From contig NZ_JOCA01000015.1 in the NCBI RefSeq assembly GCF_000718785.1, positions 107,044 to 171,043 of the forward strand: a stretch of DNA of 64,000 nt. Reading direction: 5' to 3'. Source of the stretch: Streptomyces sp. NRRL WC-3626 (GTDB taxonomy: Bacteria > Actinomycetota > Actinomycetes > Streptomycetales > Streptomycetaceae). Positions 52,462-61,155 of this stretch are shown one piece after another. The first letter of the stretch is position 1. Each line of letters starts with the position of its first letter. Position numbers and translations under genes: made by a program. Below the pieces are notes generated by a model, which worked only from the letters and a program-made list of their open reading frames with translations, was not told the DNA's origin and searched no databases.

Positions 52462-52770
52462 ATGTTCTTCGCGGCCGACGAGGGAGACATCAACACCATT
52501 ATCGGCGGGATCGCCCCGGACTGGGGGCCCTTCGGCAGCCTGGGCAACGAGGCCAAGATCATGATCGAGGTGGTCATGGCGGTCGCGATCCTTCTCTGCC
52601 TGGGCATCGCCATCTGGGGTGCGGCCAAACAGCGCATCGGCGCGACCGCGTTGAGGGACACGTTCAGCGCCGAACAGGGCAAGGGTCTGATCATCGCGGG
52701 CCTGACGGGCGTCTTCATCATCGGCTCGCTCGGCACGCTGTTCACCATCGTGTACGGCATGGCCGTGTAG
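52462..52770 (+). CDS. cmdF: CmdF: small membrane protein, pilin/VirB2-like topology
   Basis: The 102-residue protein has two membrane helices (about 33-54 and 75-98) separated by a short basic loop (AAKQRIGATALRDTF). Small two-helix proteins like this are the VirB2/TrbC-type component of Gram-positive type IV systems. The ATG (52462) is used; a GTG at 52453 is an alternative. It is the first gene of a six-gene operon that matches S. coelicolor cmdABCDEF in reverse numbering, reported to affect sporulation, chromosome segregation and actinorhodin production. Confidence 0.75.
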   Translation: MFFAADEGDINTIIGGIAPDWGPFGSLGNEAKIMIEVVMAVAILLCLGIAIWGAAKQRIGATALRDTFSAEQGKGLIIAGLTGVFIIGSLGTLFTIVYGMAV

Positions 52771-52790
52771 CGCCGCTCCCCCTCTTCCGG

Positions 52791-52804
52791 CCGGGCACGC
52801 CCGG
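52791..52804 (+). terminator. Short hairpin between cmdF and cmdE
   Basis: CCGGGC (52791-52796) and GCCCGG (52799-52804) form a tight stem 20 bases after the cmdF stop. It may attenuate transcription, making the pilin-like gene more abundant than the rest. Confidence 0.4.
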
Positions 52805-52914
52805 CACCCCCTCCATCCCACCCGCCCGTCGTGCCCACCGGCTGAGGTTGCGTTTCCCTGATGTCCAGTCACCACACCCCGCCCGCACAGGGCCCGGCAC
52901 GGCTACCGTCGTAC

Positions 52915-52974
52915 ATGGAACACACGGAGCACGAGCTGTTTCCGCACGACGCTGAGGGGGCGTACGCGGTATGA
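52915..52974 (+). CDS. Possible 19-residue peptide coupled to cmdE
   Basis: An ATG starts a 19-codon frame (MEHTEHELFPHDAEGAYAV) whose stop TGA overlaps the cmdE ATG as ATGA. TACCGT five bases upstream could be the -10 box of an internal leaderless promoter. The tight coupling suggests a translated upstream frame that sets cmdE expression; there is no other evidence for a functional peptide. Confidence 0.4.
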   Translation: MEHTEHELFPHDAEGAYAV

Positions 52975-53783
52975 GTCTCGGAGACGACACAGGCCAGACC
53001 CGCACCCGCATGCCGGAACGGGACGGCGATCCGTACGGCGGCTCGCGCAGAGGCGGCCGTTCGTCGTCGCGCAGCCTGGTGACGGTGGTCGGTGTGGTGG
53101 TCATCCTGATCGCGGCGATCGCCTTCGCGAACCGTGGAGGCGGGGATTCCGCCGCGGACGACGGCGGTGGCGGCGGTGGCGACGCCCCGAAGGCGTCGTC
53201 GACGGCGGCGTCGGGAAAGAAGCCGGTGGACGGCAAGGCAGCCGGCATCCCCTCGGGCTTCGCCCACGACAAACAGGGGGCGGAGAGCGCGGCGGCGAAC
53301 TACGCGGTCGTGTTGGGGTCTGACGGCATGTTCAATTCCACCCGGCGGCACGAGATCGTGCAGACGCTGGCGGATCCCGGCTCAGTGGGCAAGCTCCAGT
53401 CCGGCTTCGACGCCGACTACTCCGCGGACTTCCTGAAAGCGGTCGGGCTCGACAAGGACGGCGCGGCTCCCTCCGGGAGCACGTTCGTCAGCCGCACACT
53501 TCCGGCAGGCACCAAGGTGACGGCGTTCAGCGACAGCGGCGCAACCGTCGAGGTCTGGTGCAACGGCCTCTTCGGGCTCGCCGGTGACAAGTCGACCACC
53601 CCCGTAACCAACAGCTGGTTCACCGTGACCATGAAGCTGAACTGGAGCGGGGACGACTGGAAGGTCCTCGAGACCTCCCAGAAGACCGGCCCCACCCCCG
53701 TGGCCGGGGACAACCCGGTTACCGGCGCTGACGAGATCAGCAAGGCGGTCCAGGAGTTCGGAGGCTTCACCTATGCCCGGTAG
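52971..53783 (+). CDS. cmdE: CmdE: single-pass protein with extracytoplasmic domain
   Basis: The 270-residue protein has a polar cytoplasmic N-terminus (about 35 residues), one membrane helix (SLVTVVGVVVILIAAIAFA), a Gly/Asp-rich linker (DDGGGGGGD) and a C-terminal domain with DKQGAESAAANYAVVLGSD and WFTVTMKLNWSGDDWKV. The topology equals that of VirB8/TcpC-type assembly proteins, which bridge membrane and wall. Homology to VirB8 cannot be proven by eye. It follows cmdF and overlaps cmdD by 11 bases. Confidence 0.78.
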   Translation: MSLGDDTGQTRTRMPERDGDPYGGSRRGGRSSSRSLVTVVGVVVILIAAIAFANRGGGDSAADDGGGGGGDAPKASSTAASGKKPVDGKAAGIPSGFAHDKQGAESAAANYAVVLGSDGMFNSTRRHEIVQTLADPGSVGKLQSGFDADYSADFLKAVGLDKDGAAPSGSTFVSRTLPAGTKVTAFSDSGATVEVWCNGLFGLAGDKSTTPVTNSWFTVTMKLNWSGDDWKVLETSQKTGPTPVAGDNPVTGADEISKAVQEFGGFTYAR

Positions 53784-55089
53784 CCGACACCGTGCGCTCA
53801 AGCTCACGGGCCTCGTCGCGATCGTTCAGGCGACCGCCGTCCTGCTGGCCACGCGTGCCTTCGCAGACCCCTCGCCCTCGCCGACACCGACGGAGAGCTC
53901 CGACCCCTGCTCGCTGATCGCCGGTCCGGCCAAGAAGTACTGCGAACGAGGCAAAGACGGTGAGGGCTCCGGAGCATCCAGCACCCTCAACGACCCCACC
54001 ACCACCCTCGACCCCCTCGCCTCCCTCGCCAAAGGCTGCGCCGACGCCGCTTCCTACACCATCAAGCAGCTCAGCAAGGCCGTAGAGGACACCGCGAACG
54101 TCGACTTCACGAACGCCCAGTTCCGGCAGCAGTACGCCATCGTCTTCGCGGCGTCCGCGATCCTCACGCTCGTCCTCTGGCTGCTCGCGGTCACCAAGCG
54201 AGCCGTACGAGGCGTCCCCTTCACCACCGCCCTCTCCGAGGCGCTCGGCTTCCTCTGGCTGACCGTGATCGCCTCCGCCTTCACCCCGCTGATCCTCTAC
54301 ACGGTCGTCTCGGCGACGGACGGCGTCAGCGAGGTACTGGCGAAGGCGACCGGCGGTCAGACGGACATCTTCTTCGGCTCGTTCGCCGAGGCACTCGAAA
54401 AGGGCGACGACATCGGCGGCGGCCCGATCATGCTGATCGTCGTGTCGCTGGTGTCGATCCTCGCCGCGGGTGTCCTCTGGCTGGAGCTCGTCATCCGCGC
54501 CGCCCTGCTCTACGTCGGCGCCCTCCTCGGCACGGTCGTCTACGCGGGCCTCGTCGACAAGAACCTGTGGGGCCACGTCCGCCGCTGGGCGGGCATCATG
54601 ATCGCCGTGATCCTGGTGAAGCCCGTGATCGTGATCGTGCTCGGCCTCGCCGGGGCGCTGTCCTCCGAGGACGGGCCCAACGCGTTCTCCGCCGTGGTCT
54701 CCGGACTGTCGATCATCCTGCTGGCCATCTTCGCCAGCGCGATGATCTACCGCTTCGTGCCCGGCTTCGGCGACGAGATCGCGGGCTCCCGCAACAACCG
54801 CATCATGCAGGGCGCCGAGAGCAAGGCCGCCGCCGTGATCAGCTCACCGGCGACGCTGGTCTCTCAGGGCATCAAGACGCACAGCACCCGCGCCGACAAC
54901 AACAGCGGCGGAGGAGGCGGGGCCCGCCCCTCCAACCCCGCCTCCGGCGGAGTCGCCGCCCACAGCTCACGCCCGACGGGTGGCGGCGGCGCCGCCCCCG
55001 CACCGCGCTCCAGCAGCCCGGTGAACTCCCCCCATGCCGGCAACACCCGCAACAGCAGCACCAACAGCACGGGAGGTGACGGGCGTTGA
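53773..55089 (+). CDS. cmdD: CmdD: polytopic TrbL/VirB6-like protein
   Basis: The 438-residue protein has a signal peptide (LTGLVAIVQATAVLLATRAFA), a polar exported segment with two Cys (DPCSLIA, KKYCERG), about six to seven membrane helices and a disordered Ser/Gly/Pro/Asn-rich tail from residue 345. TrbL/VirB6-type proteins with this shape form the inner-membrane channel of type IV systems. Its ATG lies within the end of cmdE, and its stop overlaps the TTG start of cmdC. Confidence 0.8.
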   Translation: MPGSRHRALKLTGLVAIVQATAVLLATRAFADPSPSPTPTESSDPCSLIAGPAKKYCERGKDGEGSGASSTLNDPTTTLDPLASLAKGCADAASYTIKQLSKAVEDTANVDFTNAQFRQQYAIVFAASAILTLVLWLLAVTKRAVRGVPFTTALSEALGFLWLTVIASAFTPLILYTVVSATDGVSEVLAKATGGQTDIFFGSFAEALEKGDDIGGGPIMLIVVSLVSILAAGVLWLELVIRAALLYVGALLGTVVYAGLVDKNLWGHVRRWAGIMIAVILVKPVIVIVLGLAGALSSEDGPNAFSAVVSGLSIILLAIFASAMIYRFVPGFGDEIAGSRNNRIMQGAESKAAAVISSPATLVSQGIKTHSTRADNNSGGGGGARPSNPASGGVAAHSSRPTGGGGAAPAPRSSSPVNSPHAGNTRNSSTNSTGGDGR

Positions 55090-56645
55090 CGACCGAGACC
55101 CACGTGTCCCACGTGATCGCGCCCCGCCGTACGTATCTGATCGGCCGCGCCCGGCCGAACGCGATCGTCGGCCGTAATCGCGAGACCGGAGAGATCGCGC
55201 TGATCGTCGTGGGCGCGTTCCTCGGCATGATGTGCGGGCTCCTCGTCCCCGTCCTGTCCGTGCGGATCGTGCTCCTCGCCGGCCTGCCCATGCTGGCCCT
55301 GTCCGCCGTGTACGTGCCCTACAAGGGCCGCACCTTCTATAAGTGGTTCGAAATCAACCGCAGCTTCAAGCGCACCGTGCGCCGCAACACCACCTACCGC
55401 TCCGGCGCCGCCGAGGCGGGCACCCGCCTGGACGGACGCGAGGTGGAGATCGGGTCGCCCCCCGGCATCGGACGGATCACCTGGCTCGCCGCCCCGTTCG
55501 GCCCCGACGAGATCGCCGTACTGCTGCACGCGGACCGCAAGACCGTCACCGCCGCCATCGAGATCGAGGGGCCGGGCGTCGGCCTGCGCGACTCCGAGGA
55601 CCAGGAAGCCCTCGTCGACCGCTTCGGCACCCTGCTCAAGCACGTCGCCAACGGCGACGGCTTCGTCACCCGCATCCAGATGCTCGCCCGCACCCTGCCC
55701 GCCGACCCCGACGCCCACGCCAAGGACGTCGCCGTCCGCGGCGACGACAGGTCACCGGGGTGGCTGCAGCAGTCGTACGAGCAGCTCCAGTCGATGGTGT
55801 CGACCAGCAGCGAGCAGCACCGCGCCTACCTCGTCGCCTGCATGCACTACAACCGCGAACTCGCCGCCGAGGCCCAGACCATGGCCCGCGCGATGCGCAG
55901 CCAGGGCGGCGGCAAGGTGAACCGGGACGCGGGGCTCGCCGTCGTCATGGCCCGTGAGCTGACCGACATCTGCTCCCGGCTCCAGGAGGCCGACATCCGC
56001 GTACGGCAGCCGCTCGGCCAGAGCAGACTGTCCTCGCTGATCCACTCCATGTACGACCCGGACCATCCGATCGACCACATCCAGGCGATGTCGCGGCGCA
56101 ACGCCTGGCCGGCCGAGCTGGACGCCATGGAGCCCACCTACCTCCAGGCGAAGACCCGCGAGTCCTCGACCCGCGCCCCCTGGTGCCACGCCACGGCGTG
56201 GATCAAGGAGTGGCCGATGACGCCGGTGGGCGTCAACTTCCTGGCCCCGCTGCTCGTCCACACCCCGGACGTGATCCGTACGGTCGCCGTGACCATGGAC
56301 CTCGAACCCACCGAGGTCGCCATCGAGCGGATGCTGACCGAGAAGACCAACGACGAGGCGGAGGCGTCCCGCGCCGCCAAGATGAACCGCACCGTCGACC
56401 CGCGCGACATCGCCGCCCACGGCCGCCTCGACCAGCGCGGCGAGGACCTCGCCAGCGGCGCGGCCGGCGTCAACCTGGTCGGCTACATCACCGTCTCCTC
56501 CCGCAATCCCGAGGCCCTGGCCCGCGACAAGCGGACCATACGGGCGTCGGCCGGAAAGTCGTACCTGAAGGTGGAGTGGTGCGACCGCGAGCACCACCGC
56601 GCGTTCGTGAACACACTCCCGTTCGCCACCGGCATTCGAAGGTAG
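55086..56645 (+). CDS. cmdC: CmdC: SCO6880-family protein (VirB3/VirB4 N-terminal-like)
   Basis: The 519-residue protein starts at a TTG (TTGA overlap, GGGAGGTGACGGG upstream). Two membrane helices (about 37-75) are followed by a cytoplasmic part with VEIGSPPGIGRITWLAAPFG, MSRRNAWPAELDAMEPTYLQ and GYITVSSRNPEALARDKRTI. This pattern resembles the SCO6880 family of actinobacterial conjugation proteins, a VirB3-VirB4 N-terminal arrangement split from the ATPase. No Walker motif is present; the ATPase half is encoded by cmdB. Confidence 0.82.
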   Translation: MTTETHVSHVIAPRRTYLIGRARPNAIVGRNRETGEIALIVVGAFLGMMCGLLVPVLSVRIVLLAGLPMLALSAVYVPYKGRTFYKWFEINRSFKRTVRRNTTYRSGAAEAGTRLDGREVEIGSPPGIGRITWLAAPFGPDEIAVLLHADRKTVTAAIEIEGPGVGLRDSEDQEALVDRFGTLLKHVANGDGFVTRIQMLARTLPADPDAHAKDVAVRGDDRSPGWLQQSYEQLQSMVSTSSEQHRAYLVACMHYNRELAAEAQTMARAMRSQGGGKVNRDAGLAVVMARELTDICSRLQEADIRVRQPLGQSRLSSLIHSMYDPDHPIDHIQAMSRRNAWPAELDAMEPTYLQAKTRESSTRAPWCHATAWIKEWPMTPVGVNFLAPLLVHTPDVIRTVAVTMDLEPTEVAIERMLTEKTNDEAEASRAAKMNRTVDPRDIAAHGRLDQRGEDLASGAAGVNLVGYITVSSRNPEALARDKRTIRASAGKSYLKVEWCDREHHRAFVNTLPFATGIRR

Positions 56646-56658
56646 GGGCTGAGCCGCT

Positions 56659-58068
56659 ATGCGGGATCCGCTGTCCGTCGTCACCGACGCCTTCACGTCC
56701 TTCCTGTTCGGAAAGGTCGAGACGACACGGCTGCCGGTACGTACGTCCACGGGCCAGGCCCAGGCGGTCTACCTGCCGACCGCCGCGCCCGGCCTCGGCG
56801 ACTCCGGCGTCATCATCGGCCGCGAGGTCTACTCCGGCAAGGGCTACATCTACGACCCCTTCCAGCTCTACGGCCAGCAGCTCCCCGCCCCGCACTGGCT
56901 GGTCCTCGGCGAGTCCGGCAACGGCAAGTCGGCCCTGGAGAAGACGTACGTCCTGCGCCAGCTGCGCTTCCGCGACCGCCAGGTCGTCGTCCTGGACGCG
57001 CAGGGCGAGGACGGCGTCGGCGAGTGGAACCTCGTCGCCCAGGAGCTGGGCATCACGCCCATCCGGCTGGACCCGACGGCCGCCCTGGACCACGGCATCC
57101 GGCTCAACCCCCTCGACCCGTCCATCACGACGACCGGCCAGCTCGCCCTGCTGCGGACCATCATCGAGGTCGCGATGGGCCACGGCCTGGACGAGCGCTC
57201 CGGCTTCGCCCTCAAGGTCGCGCACGCCTACGTCAACGAGACCATCCTCGACCGCCAGCCGGTCCTCTCCGACATCGTGGAGCGGCTGCGCCACCCGGAA
57301 CCGGAGTCCGCGGAGGCGATGAACGTCGCCATAGACGACGTACGGGCCTGGGGCCTGGACGTCGCCCTGGTCCTGGACCGGCTCGTCGACGGTGACCTGC
57401 GGGGCATGTTCGACGGCCCGACGACCGTCGGCATCGACCTCGACGCACCGCTGATCGTGTTCGACCTGTCCCACATCGACCGCAACTCCATCGCCATGCC
57501 GATCCTGATGGCGATCGTCGGTGTGTGGCTGGAGCACACCTGGATCCGCCCCGACCGGAAGAAGCGCATCTTCCTGGTCGAGGAGGCCTGGCACATCATC
57601 AACAGCCCCTTCGTGGCGCAGCTGTTCCAGCGGCTGCTGAAGTTCGGGCGGCGGCTCGGCCTGTCGTTCGTCGCGGTCGTCCACCATCTGTCCGACGTGG
57701 TGGACGGGGCGGCGGCGAAGGAGGCGGCGGCCATCCTGAAGATGGCGTCGACCCGGACCGTCTACGCCCAGAAGGCGGACGAGGCGAGGGCGACGGGGCG
57801 GGTGCTCGGCCTGCCCAGGTGGGCGGTCGAGATCATCCCGACGCTGACACCCGGTATCGCGGTGTGGGACGTCAACGGCAATGTGCAGGTGGTCAAACAC
57901 CTGGTCACGGAGACGGAACGCCCGCTGGTCTTCACCGACCGCGCGATGACCGAGTCGTCCGCCGACCTCACGGACGACGCCCTGCGCGCCGCCGAGCTGG
58001 AGGCGGAGGAGCGGGCGGCGGCCTTCATGGAGCAGCACGTCGGCGACTCCGAATCGACGGTGGCGTAG
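56659..58068 (+). CDS. cmdB: CmdB: VirB4/TraC-like ATPase
   Basis: The 469-residue protein has Walker A LGESGNGKSALEKT (Gly84-Ser91), Walker B RIFLVEEAWHII, and downstream blocks FGRRLGLSFVAVVHHLSD and MASTRTVYAQKAD typical of the RecA-like core of VirB4/TraC/TraE. It powers assembly or transport in type IV systems. In S. coelicolor the matching gene (SCO4127) is described as a membrane-located ATP/GTP-binding protein. It follows cmdC after 13 bases. Confidence 0.88.
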   Translation: MRDPLSVVTDAFTSFLFGKVETTRLPVRTSTGQAQAVYLPTAAPGLGDSGVIIGREVYSGKGYIYDPFQLYGQQLPAPHWLVLGESGNGKSALEKTYVLRQLRFRDRQVVVLDAQGEDGVGEWNLVAQELGITPIRLDPTAALDHGIRLNPLDPSITTTGQLALLRTIIEVAMGHGLDERSGFALKVAHAYVNETILDRQPVLSDIVERLRHPEPESAEAMNVAIDDVRAWGLDVALVLDRLVDGDLRGMFDGPTTVGIDLDAPLIVFDLSHIDRNSIAMPILMAIVGVWLEHTWIRPDRKKRIFLVEEAWHIINSPFVAQLFQRLLKFGRRLGLSFVAVVHHLSDVVDGAAAKEAAAILKMASTRTVYAQKADEARATGRVLGLPRWAVEIIPTLTPGIAVWDVNGNVQVVKHLVTETERPLVFTDRAMTESSADLTDDALRAAELEAEERAAAFMEQHVGDSESTVA

Positions 58069-58080
58069 GGGGCGGCGCGT

Positions 58081-59586
58081 GTGAGACCGGACGATCGGCG
58101 TGAGCAGGGCGGCATCCCGGACGGGCTGCTGGTCGGCATCCTCGCGTTCCTGCTCGGCATGACCGCGATGGTGTGGACGGCCACCGGCCTCGCGGGCCTC
58201 TTCGCCCACGGCCACTGGCCGGACGGCATCACCTTCACCCGCACCCCCCTGGCCATACGGCACCTGGTCGCCGAACCCGACAACCTCCCGGGCGCCTGGC
58301 CGGACACCCCGGAGTCCGCCCTCTCGGGCTACGGCCTCTTCTGGGGCCTGTTCATCGGCCAGCTGATGATCCTGACGGTCCTGGCGGTGTTCGTGATGGG
58401 CACGCTGGCCCGCTGGAGGGCGCTACGGTCCCGCCGCCGGACGGACCGGAAGCCGGCGGTGCGACAGCGGCAACCGGAACCGGAGCCTCTGCCCGAACCG
58501 GAGCCGAAGCAGCTCCACGAGGTGCCCACCCCGAGGGAGCCCGAGAAGCAGACGCCGGTGCCGGAAGAACCCGTACGGACACCCGTGGCCGACGGTGAAC
58601 CGGTGGCTGGGTGGGAAACACCCCGCGTCGAAGGCGCGGGGCTCCACAACGGCCCCCCGGCCACCGCGGGGCTGTGCTACGGCCCCCCGGCCACCCGCCA
58701 CACCGCCGCCACCCAGGCCGTACGCGACGCCGAGGGCCCCGCCCTCGTCCTCACCTCCAACCCCACCCTCTGGCACGACACCAAGGACGCCCGCGCCAAA
58801 CTCGGCCCCACCCACCTCTACGACCCCACCCACCTGTGCGACACCCCGGCCCGCCTCCACTGGTCCCCCACGGCCGGCTGCGAGGACAAGGACACGGCCA
58901 AGGCGAGAGCGGTCGCACTGCTCAGCCCCGTACGACCCACCTCCCGCCTCGACCAGGCGGTCGCCGACACCGCGGAGACCCTCCTCCGCAGCTACGTCCA
59001 CGCCGCCGCCGTGGACGGCCGTACGATCCGCCACGTCCACCGCTGGTCCCAGGGCATCCAGGTGCACGACGCCGTACGCATCCTCCGTACCAGCCCCAAG
59101 GCCGCCCCCGGCTCCGCCGGTGAACTCGAGGCCGCGCTCACCGCACACCCCGAACGCCGGGACATGGCCCAGCAGCTGACGACCCGTGCCCTGGCCGCCC
59201 TCTCCACGGTCAACGTCCGTGAAGCCTGCACTCCCAACCGAACTGATGCCCTCGCCCTGGATTCCTTCATCCATGAAGGGGGCACGCTTTACGTCGTGGG
59301 CGAATCCATCGAGGACCCCCGCACCAGCCCGGGCGCGATGCCCCTGCTGACGGCCCTCACCTCGCACGTGGTCGAGCACGGCCGGCGCATGGCCGCACGG
59401 TCATCCTCCGGTCGGCTCGACCCACCACTCACCCTCGTCCTCGACGACGTGGCGGCCGTGGCCCCGCTCCCCCAGCTCCCCGACCTGCTCGCCACCGGCA
59501 CGGACCTCGGCCTGCCCACACTGGCCCTGCTCCGCTCCCGCGAACAGGCCCGAGCCCGCTGGCCCCACACCGAACTACCCGTCTGA
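58081..59586 (+). CDS. cmdA: CmdA: VirD4/TraG-like protein lacking Walker A
   Basis: The 501-residue protein has two membrane helices (about 16-36 and 83-108), a Pro/Glu-rich linker (residues 120-185, EPLPEPEPKQLHE) and a domain that resembles the coupling-protein core: LVLTSNPTLWHDTKDARAKL, THLYDPTHL, LHWSPTAGCEDKDTAKARAV, LTLVLDDVAAVAPL. The P-loop expected before this region is absent, so it is probably not an active DNA pump. Two near-copies of NGPPATAG/YGPPAT around residue 195 come from an internal DNA repeat. It is last in the cmd operon. Confidence 0.8.
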   Translation: MRPDDRREQGGIPDGLLVGILAFLLGMTAMVWTATGLAGLFAHGHWPDGITFTRTPLAIRHLVAEPDNLPGAWPDTPESALSGYGLFWGLFIGQLMILTVLAVFVMGTLARWRALRSRRRTDRKPAVRQRQPEPEPLPEPEPKQLHEVPTPREPEKQTPVPEEPVRTPVADGEPVAGWETPRVEGAGLHNGPPATAGLCYGPPATRHTAATQAVRDAEGPALVLTSNPTLWHDTKDARAKLGPTHLYDPTHLCDTPARLHWSPTAGCEDKDTAKARAVALLSPVRPTSRLDQAVADTAETLLRSYVHAAAVDGRTIRHVHRWSQGIQVHDAVRILRTSPKAAPGSAGELEAALTAHPERRDMAQQLTTRALAALSTVNVREACTPNRTDALALDSFIHEGGTLYVVGESIEDPRTSPGAMPLLTALTSHVVEHGRRMAARSSSGRLDPPLTLVLDDVAAVAPLPQLPDLLATGTDLGLPTLALLRSREQARARWPHTELPV

Positions 59587-59594
59587 GTCCTAGA

Positions 59595-60140
59595 TCACGG
59601 CCGCTCGACCACCATCTCCAGCTCGTCCGGCTCGTCGGCCCGAGGCACGGTCACCCCGCTCTCCACGAACCCGGCCTTGCGATAGAACCCCAGCGCACGC
59701 GCGTTCTCCGGATGCACCACGAGCCGAACACGCTCCACCCCGCGCCCCCACGCCCACTCGAGCGCCGCGTCGAACAGCGCCCTCGTCAGCCCGTTCCCCC
59801 GGTACCCGGGCGCCACGTACACCCCCACCAGATGCCCCTGCCGCCGCTCCACGGCCAGCCCGGCCCAGTCGGTCGTCCCGGCCTCCTCGATCAGCACGGC
59901 GACATTGCCCACCCAGCTCCCGTCCGGCGCCTCGGCGATGAACTGCCGGGCCCCGTTCGCCGTACGCTCCCGCCACCAGGCATCGGGCCGGGCCGCCGCC
60001 TCCTCGTAGGTGTCCAGATAGGCGAGGTGCGCGACCGGATCCCGCAGCGCGACGAGCCGCAGCTCCTTCGACGCCCGCCACTCCTCCGCCCGCACCGGCC
60101 GGATCACACAGTCCCCGAAGGTCACCACGCTCGCAGTCAT
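59595..60140 (-). CDS. GNAT-family N-acetyltransferase
   Basis: The 181-residue protein has the acetyl-CoA loop GVYVAPGYRGNGLTRALFD and the C-terminal NARALGFYRKAGFVESG. The N-terminal block WRASKELRLVALRDP is common to actinobacterial GNATs of unknown substrate. The ATG is at 60140; an upstream start three codons away is possible. It is convergent with cmdA and divergent from the ABC exporter. Confidence 0.88.
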   Translation of the reverse strand: MTASVVTFGDCVIRPVRAEEWRASKELRLVALRDPVAHLAYLDTYEEAAARPDAWWRERTANGARQFIAEAPDGSWVGNVAVLIEEAGTTDWAGLAVERRQGHLVGVYVAPGYRGNGLTRALFDAALEWAWGRGVERVRLVVHPENARALGFYRKAGFVESGVTVPRADEPDELEMVVERP

Positions 60141-60234
60141 GCCCGCCACCGTAGTACCGGGGTACGACCGCCCTCATCCCGAATACGGTCCCCGGTCCGA
60201 CGCCCACCGCCCCCGCGCGGACGAGCATCGAGAC

Positions 60235-61155
60235 ATGATTACGGCACAGGACCTCACCAAACGCTACGGCGACCGGACCGTCGTCACCGACCTGTCCTTC
60301 ACCGTCCGCCCCGGCACCGTCACCGGCTTCCTCGGCCCGAACGGCGCCGGCAAGTCCACCACCATGCGCATGATCCTCGGCCTGGACGCCCCCACACGCG
60401 GCCACGCCACCGTCGGCGGCCGCGCCTACGCCGCCCACCCCGCACCCCTCACCGAGGTCGGCGCCCTCCTGGAGGCCCGCTCCGTCCACCCCGGCCGCAC
60501 CGCCCACCACCATCTGCGCGCGCTCGCCCTCACCCACGGCATCCCGAAGAGCCGCGTCGAGCACGTCCTGGGCCTCACCGGCCTGACCGACGTCGCGAAC
60601 CGCCGGGTCAAGGGCTTCTCCCTCGGCATGGGCCAACGCCTCGGCATCGCCGCCGCCCTGCTCGGCGACCCGGCCACGGTCATCCTCGACGAGCCGGTCA
60701 ACGGGCTCGACCCCGAGGGCGTCCGGTGGATCCGCACCCTCCTCAAGTCCCTGGCCGCCGAGGGCCGTACGGTCCTGATCTCCTCACATCTGATGAGCGA
60801 GACGGCCCTCACCGCCGACCACCTGGTCATCATCGGCCGCGGCCGGCTCCTCGCCGACACCACGGTCGCCGACTTCGTACGCCACTCCGGCACGGGCACC
60901 GTCAAGGTCGTCACCCCGGACGCCACCGCCCTCGTACGCCAACTCGCCGCACCCGGCGTCACGATCACCACGGACGCCCCGGGCAGCCTCACCGTGCAGG
61001 GCGCCGACGCCGAACACATCGGCCGTACGGCCGCCGCCCACGGCATCCCCCTCTTCGAGCTCACCCCCAGCACGGCCTCCCTGGAGGAGGCGTTCATGGA
61101 CCTCACCCACGACACGGTCGAGTACCCCACCGCCCTGGAAGGAGCAGCCGCATGA
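60235..61155 (+). CDS. ABC transporter ATP-binding protein
   Basis: The 306-residue ATPase has Walker A GPNGAGKST, a degenerate signature FSLGMGQR, Walker B TVILDEPVNGLDPEG and the H-loop SSHLMSE. It resembles the DrrA/BcrA drug-export type. Its end overlaps the permease start (ATGA). With the following kinase and regulator it forms a four-gene unit. Confidence 0.92.
   Translation: MITAQDLTKRYGDRTVVTDLSFTVRPGTVTGFLGPNGAGKSTTMRMILGLDAPTRGHATVGGRAYAAHPAPLTEVGALLEARSVHPGRTAHHHLRALALTHGIPKSRVEHVLGLTGLTDVANRRVKGFSLGMGQRLGIAAALLGDPATVILDEPVNGLDPEGVRWIRTLLKSLAAEGRTVLISSHLMSETALTADHLVIIGRGRLLADTTVADFVRHSGTGTVKVVTPDATALVRQLAAPGVTITTDAPGSLTVQGADAEHIGRTAAAHGIPLFELTPSTASLEEAFMDLTHDTVEYPTALEGAAA

Noticed and set aside
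49069..59586. cmd region considered as an integrative conjugative element
   Set aside because: No relaxase, integrase, replication initiator, att repeats or flanking tRNA; composition matches the surroundings, and the genes correspond to the conserved chromosomal cmd cluster.
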